Shown: positions 18,125 through 27,394 of the stretch, piece after piece
Layout of the letters: every line of letters starts with the position of its first letter
Position numbering within the stretch: the stretch's first letter is position 1
DNA from: Bacillota bacterium
GTDB lineage: Bacteria; Bacillota; Bacilli; Paenibacillales; UBA4045
Assembly (NCBI GenBank): GCA_023441055.1
Contig: JAEZQY010000020.1
Coordinates: 77,806-141,805 of the forward strand
Direction of reading: 5' to 3'
Length of the DNA: 64,000 nt
Notes under the pieces: model-generated
The model's input: only the letters and a program-made list of their open reading frames with translations
Databases searched by the model: none
What the model was told of the DNA's origin: nothing
Program-made: the position numbers and the translations under genes

Positions 18125-18583
18125 ATGTATGGTGTTCTTTTATTCCTGCATATTGCCGGAGTAGTATTATGGCTTGGCTCGGTTGTCATGGCGGTTATCC
18201 TGCTGAGCACACTGAAGAAGGACCTGCAGTCGCCCAATATTGCTGAGCTGTCGACGAAGACGATCAAGCTGCTCAATCGAGTAACGCATCCTACTGCATT
18301 CCTGGTGCTGCTCACCGGTATATTCATGCTCATGAGCGACACTTGGGGCATGGCTAATCACAATTCGTTCCCGTTCTGGATCACATTTATGGAGCAAGCC
18401 GGCGCAATTACCATCTTAGCTTTCATTATTGCAGTATCCATCATTGGTAAGAAGGCCACCAAGCGTCTTGCAGCAGGTGAATATGCTCAGGCACTGAAGA
18501 GCATCAATACGTTCATTCTCACAGCGCTGATTCTGGCCATTGCTGCGTTCGTAGTCATCTATGTAGTTAGCGGCAAGTTCTAA
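18125..18583 (+). CDS. Four-helix membrane protein, CopD/DUF2269-like
   Basis: 152 residues, almost entirely four hydrophobic helices. It has His in the first helix (LFLHIAGVVLWLGS) and an HP pair (RVTHPTAFLVLLTG) in the second. This His pattern resembles the CopD/DUF2269 superfamily of small membrane proteins, some of which bind haem, but that link is tentative. The ATG at 18125 follows GAGGAGG; an earlier in-frame start at 18086 lies inside the operator region and is unlikely. Probably repressed by the upstream TetR protein and co-transcribed with the dehydrogenase 50 bases downstream. Confidence 0.75.
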   Translation: MYGVLLFLHIAGVVLWLGSVVMAVILLSTLKKDLQSPNIAELSTKTIKLLNRVTHPTAFLVLLTGIFMLMSDTWGMANHNSFPFWITFMEQAGAITILAFIIAVSIIGKKATKRLAAGEYAQALKSINTFILTALILAIAAFVVIYVVSGKF

Positions 18584-18635
18584 TCCACGCTCACCTCGAC
18601 GCACGCCTACTATCCTGACTTGGAGGTATGCTCCT

Positions 18636-20051
18636 ATGACGGCATCCGCTCAACCGCAATCAATCCCGCAGGCAGATGAGATTCACAAGCTGCTTCAGCT
18701 GCAGCGGGACTATTACGCAGCTGGCGCTACTCGCGCATTGTCCAGCAGATTGGACGCGCTGCGCAAGCTCAGTGCTGGGTTAGAACGGTACGAGCAAGCC
18801 TTCATGGCTGCCTTCGAGCAGGATATGGGCAAGTCTGCCACTGATACGTATGCGACAGAATTCACACCGGTCATATTGGAGGTTAAGCATGCGCTGCGCA
18901 AGCTGAACTCATGGATGAAGCCGCGCCGCGTGCGGACGGCTGTCTCGGTGATCGGCTCAACCGGCCGCATCTATCGCGAGCCCTATGGCGCTGTCTTGAT
19001 CATCTCGCCATGGAACTATCCACTCAATCTGAGCTTGGTGCCGCTCATTGGCGCAATTGCGGCAGGCAATACCGCGATCATCAAGCCCTCCGAATATACG
19101 CCTGCAATCTCACGGGTATTAGCTGAGCTAATCCGCGAGCTGTATCCGCCGAATTATGTTGCTGTAGTCGAGGGAGGGGTTGCGGCCAGCACCGCCCTGC
19201 TCGGAGAGAAGTTCGATTATATCTTCTACACGGGCGGCGAAGCAGTGGGCCGTATTGTAATGGAGGCTGCTGCCAAGCATCTCACACCGGTTACATTAGA
19301 GCTGGGCGGTAAGAGCCCATGCATCGTAGCAGCGGATGCTAATCTGCGTCTGGCTGCCAAGCGGATCGTCTGGGGCAAGCTTGTGAACGCAGGCCAGACT
19401 TGTATTGCGCCAGACTATCTGTATGTGCACAGCCGGGTTCGCGATGCGCTCGTCGCCCATATTCGCGACTATGTACACGAGTGGTACAGCGGCGATATGC
19501 TCAATCACGACCGCTACCAGCGCGTAATCAATGCCAGACAATTCCATCGTCTAGTCAGCTATCTGCAAGACGGGACAGCGATCATCGGCGGACGCTATGA
19601 TGAGGCAAGCTTGAAGCTTGAATTCACACTGTTGGATGAAGTGGATCCGACAGCGCCCGTGATGACGGATGAAATCTTCGGGCCGATTCTGCCGATCCTG
19701 GAATATGAGGAATTGTCCGAGGTTATTACCTTCGTGAATCAACGTCCGAAGCCGCTTGCGTGCTACGTGTTCAGCGAGTCGCGGCAGCTACAGCGGGAGC
19801 TGATCGAACAGATCCCATTCGGCGGCGGGACGATCAATGACACGATCATGCACTTCACCAGCCAATACCTGCCCTTCGGCGGGGTCGGCAGCAGCGGAAT
19901 GGGCAGCTATCACGGCAGGGCCAGCTTCGAGCTGTTCACCCATCACAAGAGTGTGCTCAAGCAATCGACTCGCTATGACCTGCCATTCCGTTACACGCTA
20001 AAGGACAAAGCGCTCAATCGGCTGCGAATGATCGTGAAGTATCTCTCCTAG
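18636..20051 (+). CDS. Aldehyde dehydrogenase, class-3 (YwdH/fatty-aldehyde) type
   Basis: 471 residues with the complete ALDH active site: Asn127 (SPWNYPL), Glu222 (LELGGKSP) and nucleophile Cys256 (NAGQTCIAPDY). The short length, the NAGQTC context and a hydrophobic C-terminal tail fit the class-3 group (B. subtilis YwdH, mammalian fatty aldehyde dehydrogenase), which oxidises medium- or long-chain aldehydes with NAD(P). It starts behind GGAGG, 50 bases after the membrane protein gene. It may belong to the TetR-controlled unit. Confidence 0.93.
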   Translation: MTASAQPQSIPQADEIHKLLQLQRDYYAAGATRALSSRLDALRKLSAGLERYEQAFMAAFEQDMGKSATDTYATEFTPVILEVKHALRKLNSWMKPRRVRTAVSVIGSTGRIYREPYGAVLIISPWNYPLNLSLVPLIGAIAAGNTAIIKPSEYTPAISRVLAELIRELYPPNYVAVVEGGVAASTALLGEKFDYIFYTGGEAVGRIVMEAAAKHLTPVTLELGGKSPCIVAADANLRLAAKRIVWGKLVNAGQTCIAPDYLYVHSRVRDALVAHIRDYVHEWYSGDMLNHDRYQRVINARQFHRLVSYLQDGTAIIGGRYDEASLKLEFTLLDEVDPTAPVMTDEIFGPILPILEYEELSEVITFVNQRPKPLACYVFSESRQLQRELIEQIPFGGGTINDTIMHFTSQYLPFGGVGSSGMGSYHGRASFELFTHHKSVLKQSTRYDLPFRYTLKDKALNRLRMIVKYLS

Positions 20052-20066
20052 CGCCCCCGGCATTCA

Positions 20067-20939
20067 CTAGAATGCCTTCAGCCCCATAACCTCCGGCTTC
20101 ACCGCAGGCAGCAGTCCCTCTCTCGCCGCTCGCCCGAGCAGCGCATCGATGGCGCGGTAGCCGCTCTCACCTAGATCCGCGGAGTACTCATTCACATACA
20201 GCGCAATATGCTGCTTAGCCACCTCAGGATCCATCTCCTGGGCGTGCTGCAGGATGTAGTCGCTGGATTCCTCCGGATGTGCCCACGCATAATTCACGGA
20301 TGCTCGGATCACCCGAGCGATCTCGCCAACGTCCAGCGTGCGGCGCGCGATGATCGCCCCCAGCGGGATTGGCAGCCCGGTATCCGCCTCCCACCACTCA
20401 CCCAAATCCTGAATCAAGTTAAGCCCGTACGAGGGGTAAGTGAATCGCGCTTCATGAATCACGAGCCCTGCATCAATGTCACCCTCTCGTAGTGCAGGCA
20501 TAATCTCATCGAACGGCATGACGATCATCTCGCCAACTCCACCTGGCACATGACGGGCCGCCCATAACCGGAACAGCAGATAAGCCGTCGATCGCTCACT
20601 CGGAATCGCCACGCGCTTGCCTGATAGCTGCTCCGCCCTCGTCATACGCGCAGAGCCTGTGGCAGCATCCCGGCCGCTCAGCACGAGCGGACCGCAGCCC
20701 CTGCCCAGCGCGCCCCCGCATGGCATGAGTACATAATCATCCGATACGTAGGGCAGCGCGGCGTAAGAAATCTTCATCACGTCAGGCCCCGCGGATCCGG
20801 CAGCCAGCTCATTCGTTATATCGATATCCGCATAGCGCACATCATCGGCGCCTAATACCGGCGCATCAGGAATACGACCATGCACCCAAGCATGGAAGAT
20901 GAAGGTGTCGTTCGGACAAGGTGAGAATGCCAGCTTCAT
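20067..20939 (-). CDS. mqnD: 1,4-dihydroxy-6-naphthoate synthase (futalosine pathway)
   Basis: 290 residues. The N terminus KLAFSPCPNDTFIFHAWVHG is the MqnD signature, and the fold is that of a periplasmic-binding-like protein. MqnD turns cyclic dehypoxanthine futalosine into 1,4-dihydroxy-6-naphthoate in the alternative menaquinone pathway. Its ATG at 20939 follows AAGGAGAT and overlaps the mqnB stop in an ATGA, so the two are coupled. Confidence 0.92.
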   Translation of the reverse strand: MKLAFSPCPNDTFIFHAWVHGRIPDAPVLGADDVRYADIDITNELAAGSAGPDVMKISYAALPYVSDDYVLMPCGGALGRGCGPLVLSGRDAATGSARMTRAEQLSGKRVAIPSERSTAYLLFRLWAARHVPGGVGEMIVMPFDEIMPALREGDIDAGLVIHEARFTYPSYGLNLIQDLGEWWEADTGLPIPLGAIIARRTLDVGEIARVIRASVNYAWAHPEESSDYILQHAQEMDPEVAKQHIALYVNEYSADLGESGYRAIDALLGRAAREGLLPAVKPEVMGLKAF

Positions 20940-21595
20940 GTGATGATCTCCTTCCAAATAGAGCTTGCTGACGCCAGTGCTTCCAGCGCGTCCCCGATTC
21001 GCCAGGCTGCGCGGTCGCGCGGACCAACCGCGTTCGATATCGCGCGCAGCTCCAACACAGGCACGCCAAGCTGCTGCGCGGCAATGGCAACGCCATAGCC
21101 CTCCATCGCCTCGGCCGCAGCCCCTGGCACGCGTACAGCCAGCTCCTCAGCGGTTAGAGCTGTCCCGGTCGCGGTCGTCACGGTCAAGATCGGCCCGCTG
21201 ACAGCAGGCAGACCTGCCTGCGCCAGCGCATCAGCCGCGCGAGAAGCCAGCTGACGATCAACGGCAATGACCGAAGAGCCGAAGCCCAGCTCATCTACAC
21301 GTTGGAAGCCATCGGCTGTCTCCACGCCTAGATCAGCGGCGATAATGGAGCTGGCAACGACCAGCCAGCCGATCTCCGCCTGTCCCGCGAAGCCGCCGCC
21401 AATACCCGCGCTGATCGCCAGCTCATAAGGCTCGCCGTTCAGCTGCGCCCGCGCAATCGCGCTGGCTGTACTGGCAGCCGCCGCGGCTGCGCCGACACCG
21501 CCGGCGATCACATCCACGCGGTCATCGCCCGCAAGACCGCGCAGCACGGCCTCTCGTTCAGATTCTACTGCTGTTACGATTAGTATTTTGCCCAT
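20936..21595 (-). CDS. mqnB: Futalosine hydrolase
   Basis: 219 residues of the nucleoside phosphorylase/hydrolase fold. It has GIGGGFAG for phosphate/ribose contact, an EAMEGYG loop, and RAISNAVGPRDRAAWRI near the C terminus. Adjacent mqnD makes futalosine hydrolase (MqnB, releasing hypoxanthine) far more likely than a methylthioadenosine nucleosidase. The other pathway enzymes (MqnA, MqnC) are not in the window. Confidence 0.9.
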   Translation of the reverse strand: MGKILIVTAVESEREAVLRGLAGDDRVDVIAGGVGAAAAAASTASAIARAQLNGEPYELAISAGIGGGFAGQAEIGWLVVASSIIAADLGVETADGFQRVDELGFGSSVIAVDRQLASRAADALAQAGLPAVSGPILTVTTATGTALTAEELAVRVPGAAAEAMEGYGVAIAAQQLGVPVLELRAISNAVGPRDRAAWRIGDALEALASASSIWKEIIT

Positions 21596-21610
21596 AAGTC
21601 TATCTCCGAT

Positions 21611-22786
21611 CTACACCAAGCCATATACCGCCGATCTCAGTCTAGGCTGACTAATATGCTCATCGCTCGGGAACATCTGCTGCATGTACACGGCGCTGAG
21701 TCCTGACGATGGATCAACCGACAGCCAAGTGCCCGCCAACCCGCTCCAGCCGAATTCGCCGACCGGACTATTGCTTCCGCCGAGCGCGCGATCCTGCATC
21801 ACTCTCACGCCAAGTCCAAACCCGTAGCCACGCTGCCACTCCCAATTATAGTCACGTTGCTGCTCTGGCCCTAGATGCTGAGAGGCCATCAGGTCTATCG
21901 TGTTGCGTCCTAGAATACGAGCGCTATCGAACGTCCCGCCTGCCGCGAGCATCTGCGCGAACCGGCTGTAGTCGCTCAGCGTTGACAGCAAGCCTGCCCC
22001 CCCGCTTTCGAATAGGGCGCCCGGCTGATAGTTCACATCCAAACTGGCATCCGAATTCTTGGCCAGTCCACCATCATCAGCGCGTCTATACAAGGTGCAT
22101 AGCCGTGAGCGCTTCTCATCCGGAATGCGGAAGAACGTGTCCGTCATCCCCAGCGGCTGGAAGACCTCCTCGTCGAGGAATGTACTGAACCGCTTGCCGG
22201 ACAGCACCTCGATCAATGCGCCGAGCACATCATGACTGAAGCCGTATTGCCAGCGCGTGCCTGGATCGAACGCCAGCGGCACCGCAGCGAGCGCCTTACT
22301 CAGCGATTGAGCCGTCAGCGCTTCTCCACCCTGTTCCTGCTGCTTCTGTAGCGCCTCCACGGCTCTCGTGGTATGCCGCTGTGTCTCGTTATCGCCGCCC
22401 GGATACGTAATGCCAGATGTCATCTTGAATAGATCCTTCACTAGAATCGGGCTTGCTGCCGGTGTCGCCTCAGCGCTGCCGTCAGGCGATTCACGATACA
22501 CCTGTGCATCCTTGAACTCGGGCAGATACGCATACAGCGGATCATTCAGCAGATACACACCGCGTTCATACAACATTAGTGCAGCCACACAGGTGACAAC
22601 CTTGCTCATCGAGTAGATCCGGTAGATCGTATCAGGACCGATCGGACGCTCGTCTCCCAGATCCGCATACCCCGCATGATGCTCGTACAAGGTTTCCCCG
22701 TCTCTTGCCACCAGCAGTGAACAGCCTACCGGTCCGGACTTGGTGAAGCCTTCCAATAACGCTGTCAAATGATTATTATTGCTCAT
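21611..22786 (-). CDS. Serine hydrolase, class C beta-lactamase/esterase family
   Basis: 391 residues from the ATG at 22786 (AGGGAGAAGG site); the frame stays open upstream without support. The penicillin-binding-protein-like fold shows the nucleophile in S-M-S-K (residues 59-62), a second motif near WQYGFSHDVLG and a C-terminal GxSGLAG(T) segment. There is no signal peptide, so it is likely a cytoplasmic esterase or peptidase-like enzyme rather than a secreted beta-lactamase. It lies 15 bases upstream of mqnB in transcription order, possibly in one unit, without an obvious metabolic link. Confidence 0.85.
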   Translation of the reverse strand: MSNNNHLTALLEGFTKSGPVGCSLLVARDGETLYEHHAGYADLGDERPIGPDTIYRIYSMSKVVTCVAALMLYERGVYLLNDPLYAYLPEFKDAQVYRESPDGSAEATPAASPILVKDLFKMTSGITYPGGDNETQRHTTRAVEALQKQQEQGGEALTAQSLSKALAAVPLAFDPGTRWQYGFSHDVLGALIEVLSGKRFSTFLDEEVFQPLGMTDTFFRIPDEKRSRLCTLYRRADDGGLAKNSDASLDVNYQPGALFESGGAGLLSTLSDYSRFAQMLAAGGTFDSARILGRNTIDLMASQHLGPEQQRDYNWEWQRGYGFGLGVRVMQDRALGGSNSPVGEFGWSGLAGTWLSVDPSSGLSAVYMQQMFPSDEHISQPRLRSAVYGLV

Positions 22787-22824
22787 CCTTCTCCCTGCTT
22801 TCTTATAAGTATAGCCGACGTGGA

Positions 22825-24057
22825 TTATAGCAGTTGACCCGCCCGCTTTAAGTATCTTAGCAGCACGACACTCACGATTGAGCAAGCGACAGCGCATAGC
22901 CCAATGAACAAGTATCCGGCCTGCAGCCCGATCACCAGACCGGTCTGCGGATCATAGATGCTCGTGAAGATGTGCTTGAACCCATCAATAATCGCGCCGA
23001 TCAGGAAGTTGCCGATCACGCTCATGATTCCCATTATTGTAACAGTGAAGGTGATCGCGGTATCTGTGCCGCTGGGATATCGCTTCGCCAGCAGCGCCAT
23101 AACGGTCGGGTAGATCGGCGCGATTCCGATACCTGCCAGCGCGAACAGTATCGCGCCAGACTGACCGATCAGCACTGCCCCGACTGAACATAGCCCGGAC
23201 AGACCAGACAGTATAATCAGCGACTTCACATAGCCGATCCTGTCGATGACGACACCCAGCAGCAATCTAGCTAACATGAAAAATAAAAAGAACAGGCTAA
23301 GCATACCGGCCGATGCCGTCGTATCCCAATTGTAAGCCTTCTCCAGGAAATTCACCAACCAGCCGCCGATCGCTAGCTCAGACACAACGCCGAGCGACAG
23401 TACGCCGACGATCAGCCAAGCTCCGCGATCCTTCATATACGCGCTAAGCGGTATACGTTCCCCCTGCACCTCGCGCGCTTCAGGAAACCTGGGCCGCAGA
23501 GACTGCAGGAAGGGCAGGATCGCCAGAGCCAGCATCACGAGATACATGCCCCGCCAGCCGAGCGGTACTCCGAATAGATGGACGCTCATGAGATAGGTTG
23601 CAATCAGCGGCGCGACCATGGAGCTAAGCCCATAGAAGAAGTGCGCCAGATTCATCATCATACCGGTGTTCTTGGTGAAGATGCGCGCGCTCAGAATCGC
23701 CAGTCCGATCTCGAGCATGCCATTGCCGATGTACATCAGGAAGTAAGCCGCCATGAAGAACGATGCGCTCTCCGCATAATAGATCAGCACACCGGAGAAT
23801 GCCATCGAGCCGAAGGCCAGCAAGCATACCTGCTTAAGTCCAATCCGATTGGACAGGTAACCGGTAAAGCTGCAAGCGAGCATATAGCCGAGCGAATTAA
23901 GCGCCAGCAATGTGCCGAGCTGAAGCTCGTTCAAGCCCAGGTCAAGCTGGATGCGCGGAATGGCAGGGCCCTTCACATTCTCCGAGAAGCCGAAGACCAG
24001 AAACCCAATGAAGACGACGAGCGTAAGCATGATTGTATTCTTGCGAGTAAGTGACAT
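22825..24057 (-). CDS. MFS transporter, 12 helices (FucP/sugar-MFS-like)
   Basis: 410 residues with twelve predicted helices. The family loop 2-3 motif appears as GYLSNRIGLKQV and is repeated in the second half as GVVIDRIGYVKS. The early segment VFIGFLVFGFSENVKGPAIP resembles sugar-type MFS proteins. Substrate cannot be told from sequence. It lies 38 bases before the serine hydrolase gene in transcription order. Confidence 0.88.
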   Translation of the reverse strand: MSLTRKNTIMLTLVVFIGFLVFGFSENVKGPAIPRIQLDLGLNELQLGTLLALNSLGYMLACSFTGYLSNRIGLKQVCLLAFGSMAFSGVLIYYAESASFFMAAYFLMYIGNGMLEIGLAILSARIFTKNTGMMMNLAHFFYGLSSMVAPLIATYLMSVHLFGVPLGWRGMYLVMLALAILPFLQSLRPRFPEAREVQGERIPLSAYMKDRGAWLIVGVLSLGVVSELAIGGWLVNFLEKAYNWDTTASAGMLSLFFLFFMLARLLLGVVIDRIGYVKSLIILSGLSGLCSVGAVLIGQSGAILFALAGIGIAPIYPTVMALLAKRYPSGTDTAITFTVTIMGIMSVIGNFLIGAIIDGFKHIFTSIYDPQTGLVIGLQAGYLFIGLCAVACSIVSVVLLRYLKRAGQLL

Positions 24058-24110
24058 CGATGAACGTCCTTCTACTGAATGTGATGCTGAAGCTTGCTCA
24101 GCGTGAAGCT

Positions 24111-25019
24111 CTATTTGTAAGTCGAGACTCCGGTCTCATCTACAATAATCTGCAGATGCTGGGGCAGCACGTTGAACTTCACCGGCAGGGTCCCGCCGAA
24201 TTCACCATCCAGGTTGAGCTGCACATAGTCATCTGTTGTAATTACCATCTCATTCGTCTGAAAATAAATCACATGCGGATCATTAATATGCTCTCCCCGC
24301 AAAGCCAAGGTCGCAATCCGCAGGAACTCGGCCAGATTGCACTTGCGCAGCACGATGACGTCCAGCATGCCATCGCTCAGACCGGCGTCCGGCGCTAATC
24401 GCTCGAAGCCGCCTACCGAATTGCTATTCGCCACCAGGAACAGCATCGCCTCCACATTGCCCTCTAGATGAGGGGATTCAATGTTGATCTCGATCGGTCT
24501 TAGCCGCGGGAGCTTCTCCAGGCCCTTCATGTAATAGGCGAGCTGCCCGATCATCGTCTTCAGCTTGCTTGGCACCTCGTACGTCAGCTCAGTCATCGAT
24601 CCACCGCCGGCAATATTGATGAAGTAGCGATTATTCGCCTTGCCGACATCAATTCCTCTGCTATATTGATCAATGATGAGGTCACACGCCCACTCCCAAT
24701 TCTTAGGGATACCCAGCGCTCGTGCGAAATCATTCGTCGTGCCGAGCGGGAGAATGCCCAGCTTCGGGCGATTCGGCTTAGGCGACAGGCCGTTGATCAC
24801 CTCGCATAGCGTTCCATCACCGCCTGCGGCAATGACAATATCGAAGCCGCGATCCGCCGCCTCCGCAGCCGCGAGAACCGCGTCACCCTCACCAATGGTA
24901 GCGTGAGTCGATGTCTCGATCCCGCCCTGCTCCAGGTATTGCAGAATATCAGGCAACCTGCGCTTCATCTCTTCCCTGCCCGATGTTGGATTATAGATAA
25001 GTCTTGCTCTAATCGCCAT
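24111..25019 (-). CDS. Diacylglycerol/lipid kinase family protein
   Basis: 302 residues with the DAGK catalytic signature: YNPTSG at the N terminus, GGDGT at 66-70, and LGILPLGTTNDFARALGIP, then the C-terminal beta-sandwich domain. It is closest in layout to the DgkB/YegS family, which phosphorylates diacylglycerol or related lipids in phospholipid recycling. It starts 10 bases after the chelatase gene in transcription order, so the two are probably co-transcribed. Confidence 0.9.
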   Translation of the reverse strand: MAIRARLIYNPTSGREEMKRRLPDILQYLEQGGIETSTHATIGEGDAVLAAAEAADRGFDIVIAAGGDGTLCEVINGLSPKPNRPKLGILPLGTTNDFARALGIPKNWEWACDLIIDQYSRGIDVGKANNRYFINIAGGGSMTELTYEVPSKLKTMIGQLAYYMKGLEKLPRLRPIEINIESPHLEGNVEAMLFLVANSNSVGGFERLAPDAGLSDGMLDVIVLRKCNLAEFLRIATLALRGEHINDPHVIYFQTNEMVITTDDYVQLNLDGEFGGTLPVKFNVLPQHLQIIVDETGVSTYK

Positions 25020-25029
25020 ACACGATCAC

Positions 25030-25821
25030 CTATTCTTCTATGTTCTTCTCGCATTCTTGATGCACACGACGTTCGATCCATGCTGTGATATGCGGACTAG
25101 GGAGCAATGTTGCACCCGTATACCGGTATGTATATCCATCTAACCGCTTCGGAATGACTTGATTGGTGAAGTAGCCCTGGCTGAGGAACAATGGTGCGAT
25201 GAGAATCGCCAGATCCTGCCTGTTCTGAGACCACCAGCTGAGCTTCTCCGGAACCTCATCCGGCAGCAACATCACCGTGTCTGCCTCCGCATAGCCGCCG
25301 ATCGCCTTTACCTGCTGGGCCAAGCTTTCTAGCCCATGCCTCCAGCGCTCGTGGAAGCCCTGCTCCTTGCTGCCATGTCCAATGAGCAGAACGACCTCCT
25401 GCGCCGGATTCATTGTGATTGGCTTCAGCTTGTCGGCAAGCAGCTGCGCGATCTCGGGATCATCATCGATTGGATCGCAGAGATGGATCTGAGCGCGTGT
25501 ACGATACCGCGCTAGATCAGTCGGCAGCTGAGGCTCCGACTTGACGCCTAGCGCCCAAGCGATCTCATCCATATGCGTACTGCCCGAGGAGATGAATAGC
25601 GGCACAACGAGAATATCCGTTACTTGCTGCTCCTCTAAGCGGTCAATGCCGTCCTGGATTAGCGCTCCCTCTACCAGCTCCAGGAATGCGCATTCCAGCG
25701 GAATCGGTTCCCTAGAGGCGGTGACCGGGAGAACTGCTGCAGCGCACGCTTCTCTCACCAGCTGCGTCCACTTGGCATCCCTTGAGCCGTGACTTATGGC
25801 TAAGACTCCGAATCTCCTCAT
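25030..25821 (-). CDS. Sirohydrochlorin chelatase, CbiX family
   Basis: 263 residues with two repeats of the chelatase fold. The metal-binding histidines lie in ISHGSRD (His11) and LIGHGSKEQG. The family inserts Fe2+, Co2+ or Ni2+ into sirohydrochlorin on the way to siroheme or cobalamin. Siroheme is the cofactor of the CysI encoded at 15.5 kb, so a SirB role would fit, but the gene is not linked to it. Assignment between SirB and CbiX cannot be made from sequence alone. Confidence 0.9.
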   Translation of the reverse strand: MRRFGVLAISHGSRDAKWTQLVREACAAAVLPVTASREPIPLECAFLELVEGALIQDGIDRLEEQQVTDILVVPLFISSGSTHMDEIAWALGVKSEPQLPTDLARYRTRAQIHLCDPIDDDPEIAQLLADKLKPITMNPAQEVVLLIGHGSKEQGFHERWRHGLESLAQQVKAIGGYAEADTVMLLPDEVPEKLSWWSQNRQDLAILIAPLFLSQGYFTNQVIPKRLDGYTYRYTGATLLPSPHITAWIERRVHQECEKNIEE

Positions 25822-26317
25822 TCCTATTCCTCCAAGTGCATCTAACTACTGACTGCTATCTCTTACTTCATACCCAATCACTGGACTCTAACCCGATAAC
25901 TTACTACTAACTCCTTACCTATACTGCAAACCCAAACTTATAACCTAACTGACGACTTCTAGCCCAACTGCTTACCGCTTACCCAACAACTTACTACTAA
26001 CTCCTGCTCACTTTCTAACTCCTGCTAACCCCCGGCCCTACTCGCTATAATCTAACGTCCTTTTGTGCAATTAGTTTCAGCCGCTATATGTGCCAGCTCC
26101 AACTAAGTGCAAAAGTGTCATTTAGATTGGGGCATATATGAAGTAATCGCTCGTTTTATTGCATCTAATGGCATGATTTGCAATTAGTTATGTCAGAATC
26201 GACGAATTCCATAAAACTAAAGTCACAAAATGCAACTAGTTTAATTACCAACCCACTCAATGAGAATACCGCTATCGTCACTGTCTTCGCAACGTCAAAT
26301 TCCTCGTATGGTCAAAA
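25822..26317. repeat. Intergenic repeat-rich stretch
   Basis: No gene is seen. The first part (about 25845-26040) is C/T/A-rich with recurring words such as aacttactactaactcc. The second part holds several diverged copies of a T(G)CAATTAGTT-like word, near 26066, 26116, 26179 and 26231, roughly 50-63 bases apart. A related word (gcaattagttatgtcag) recurs at 27321 beside the yerC relic. Confidence 0.6.
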
Positions 26318-26353
26318 AAGGCCGCATCCGCATCTTCTTATGCAGCCAGCCTT
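26318..26353 (-). terminator. Terminator of yerC
   Basis: Imperfect stem-loop (AAGGC.../...GCCTT around a GCAT/ATGC inner pair). On the minus strand it is followed by a run of six Ts. It lies about 20 bases after the yerC stop. A close copy is found at 27339. Confidence 0.75.
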
Positions 26354-26373
26354 CTTGCATTCTACATCATATT

Positions 26374-26664
26374 CTACTTGCCCAGACGATCAAGCGCCAG
26401 CTTATAGCCATCATTGCCGTAATTCAAGCAGCGCTTCACTCGCGAGATCGTAGCCGTACTGGCCCCAGTCTCCGCTTCGATCTGATTATACGTGCTTCCC
26501 TTGCCGAGCATGCGCGCTACCTCAAGCCGCTGAGACAGCGACTGAATCTCATTGACTGTGCACAAGTCATCGAAGAAGATGTAGCACTCCTCCACACTCT
26601 TCAGTGTCAGGACAGCCTCAAATAATTGATCAACGGATTTATCGTTCAGCTTCTTCAATTGCAT
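26374..26664 (-). CDS. yerC: TrpR-like DNA-binding protein YerC
   Basis: 96 residues, close to B. subtilis YerC: FFDDLCTVNEIQSLSQRLEVARML, then the helix-turn-helix region ETGASTATISRVKRCLNYGNDGYKLALDRLGK. It belongs to the TrpR/YerC/YecD family of small regulators; its target is unknown to me. Either of two adjacent ATGs could start it; I chose the second (26664) for spacing to GAGAGGG. YerB, its usual neighbour in Bacillus, is encoded 3 kb away in this window. Confidence 0.92.
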   Translation of the reverse strand: MQLKKLNDKSVDQLFEAVLTLKSVEECYIFFDDLCTVNEIQSLSQRLEVARMLGKGSTYNQIEAETGASTATISRVKRCLNYGNDGYKLALDRLGK

Positions 26665-26808
26665 CATTGAATCCCTCTCTCGCATGTATTCCATCGCACA
26701 CATAGCCTTCCTTATCTGTATGCTATGATACTTTACATCGGCAAAGTTTTCAAGCGATAAAGCGGGCATTCCGCCTAATAATCGTGACAGACGAATGGAG
26801 TATTATCC

Positions 26809-27186
26809 TTAGTATGGCCATTCTTTCTTTTTCATTACCAAATCGGTAGAGCAGAATACAATGACCGTAAATATAATCGCAACAATAAATACGGTTACTA
26901 CCCCTGGAGGTGATTGAGCATATAAATACCAAAATGGTCCCATAGCGAAAATAATGTGGAGCAACAAATACAGAGTTACATATACGCCATTAAGTTTTCG
27001 AATCATGCGATTCGTTAAAAATTCAATACCCATAGAACATGGAACAGCTATGAGTACATTGATCAGTAATGAGTACATGACTAGTGCCCAGATAGGTGCA
27101 TCTTCATTAAACAATGGTTGCAAACAAACACCAAAGAGAATTGAGGTAGCTCCTGCTGCAATAAGTTTTCTTATTAACAAGCCCAT
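26809..27186 (-). CDS. Small four-helix membrane protein, function unknown
   Basis: 125 residues with four hydrophobic helices (about 8-28, 33-55, 68-92 and 96-116) and a short charged C-terminal tail (MKKKEWPY). I do not recognise a family with certainty; the size and topology resemble uncharacterised Bacillus UPF membrane proteins. The start follows AGAAGGGGG. The gene sits between yerC and a decayed second copy of yerC. Confidence 0.7.
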   Translation of the reverse strand: MGLLIRKLIAAGATSILFGVCLQPLFNEDAPIWALVMYSLLINVLIAVPCSMGIEFLTNRMIRKLNGVYVTLYLLLHIIFAMGPFWYLYAQSPPGVVTVFIVAIIFTVIVFCSTDLVMKKKEWPY

Positions 27187-27338
27187 CTATTGATATCCCC
27201 CTTCTAACTGCTTGCTAACTGCTAACTGCAGACTGCTACCACCTATACCTATCACCTATTCCTAATCCTATCTTCTATCTCCAAAATCCTACCCCCATTG
27301 TCTAACGTCCCTTAGGAATAGCAATTAGTTATGTCAGC
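27187..27338. other. Intergenic CT-rich stretch
   Basis: No gene is seen. Pyrimidine-rich sequence with repeats of ctaactgc and cctat. Its end (tctaacgtcc, gcaattagttatgtcag) matches words from 26051-26190 in the other yerC flank, supporting a duplicated block. Confidence 0.5.
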
Positions 27339-27377
27339 AAAAAAGACCGCATCCGCATCTTCTTATGCAGCCGGCCT
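27339..27377 (-). terminator. Second copy of the yerC terminator
   Basis: Nearly identical to 26318-26353: the same GACCGCATCC...GCCGGCCTT stem-loop followed on the minus strand by T6. It ends the relic described at 27395-27466. Confidence 0.7.
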
Positions 27378-27394
27378 TCTTGCATCATCTTGTT

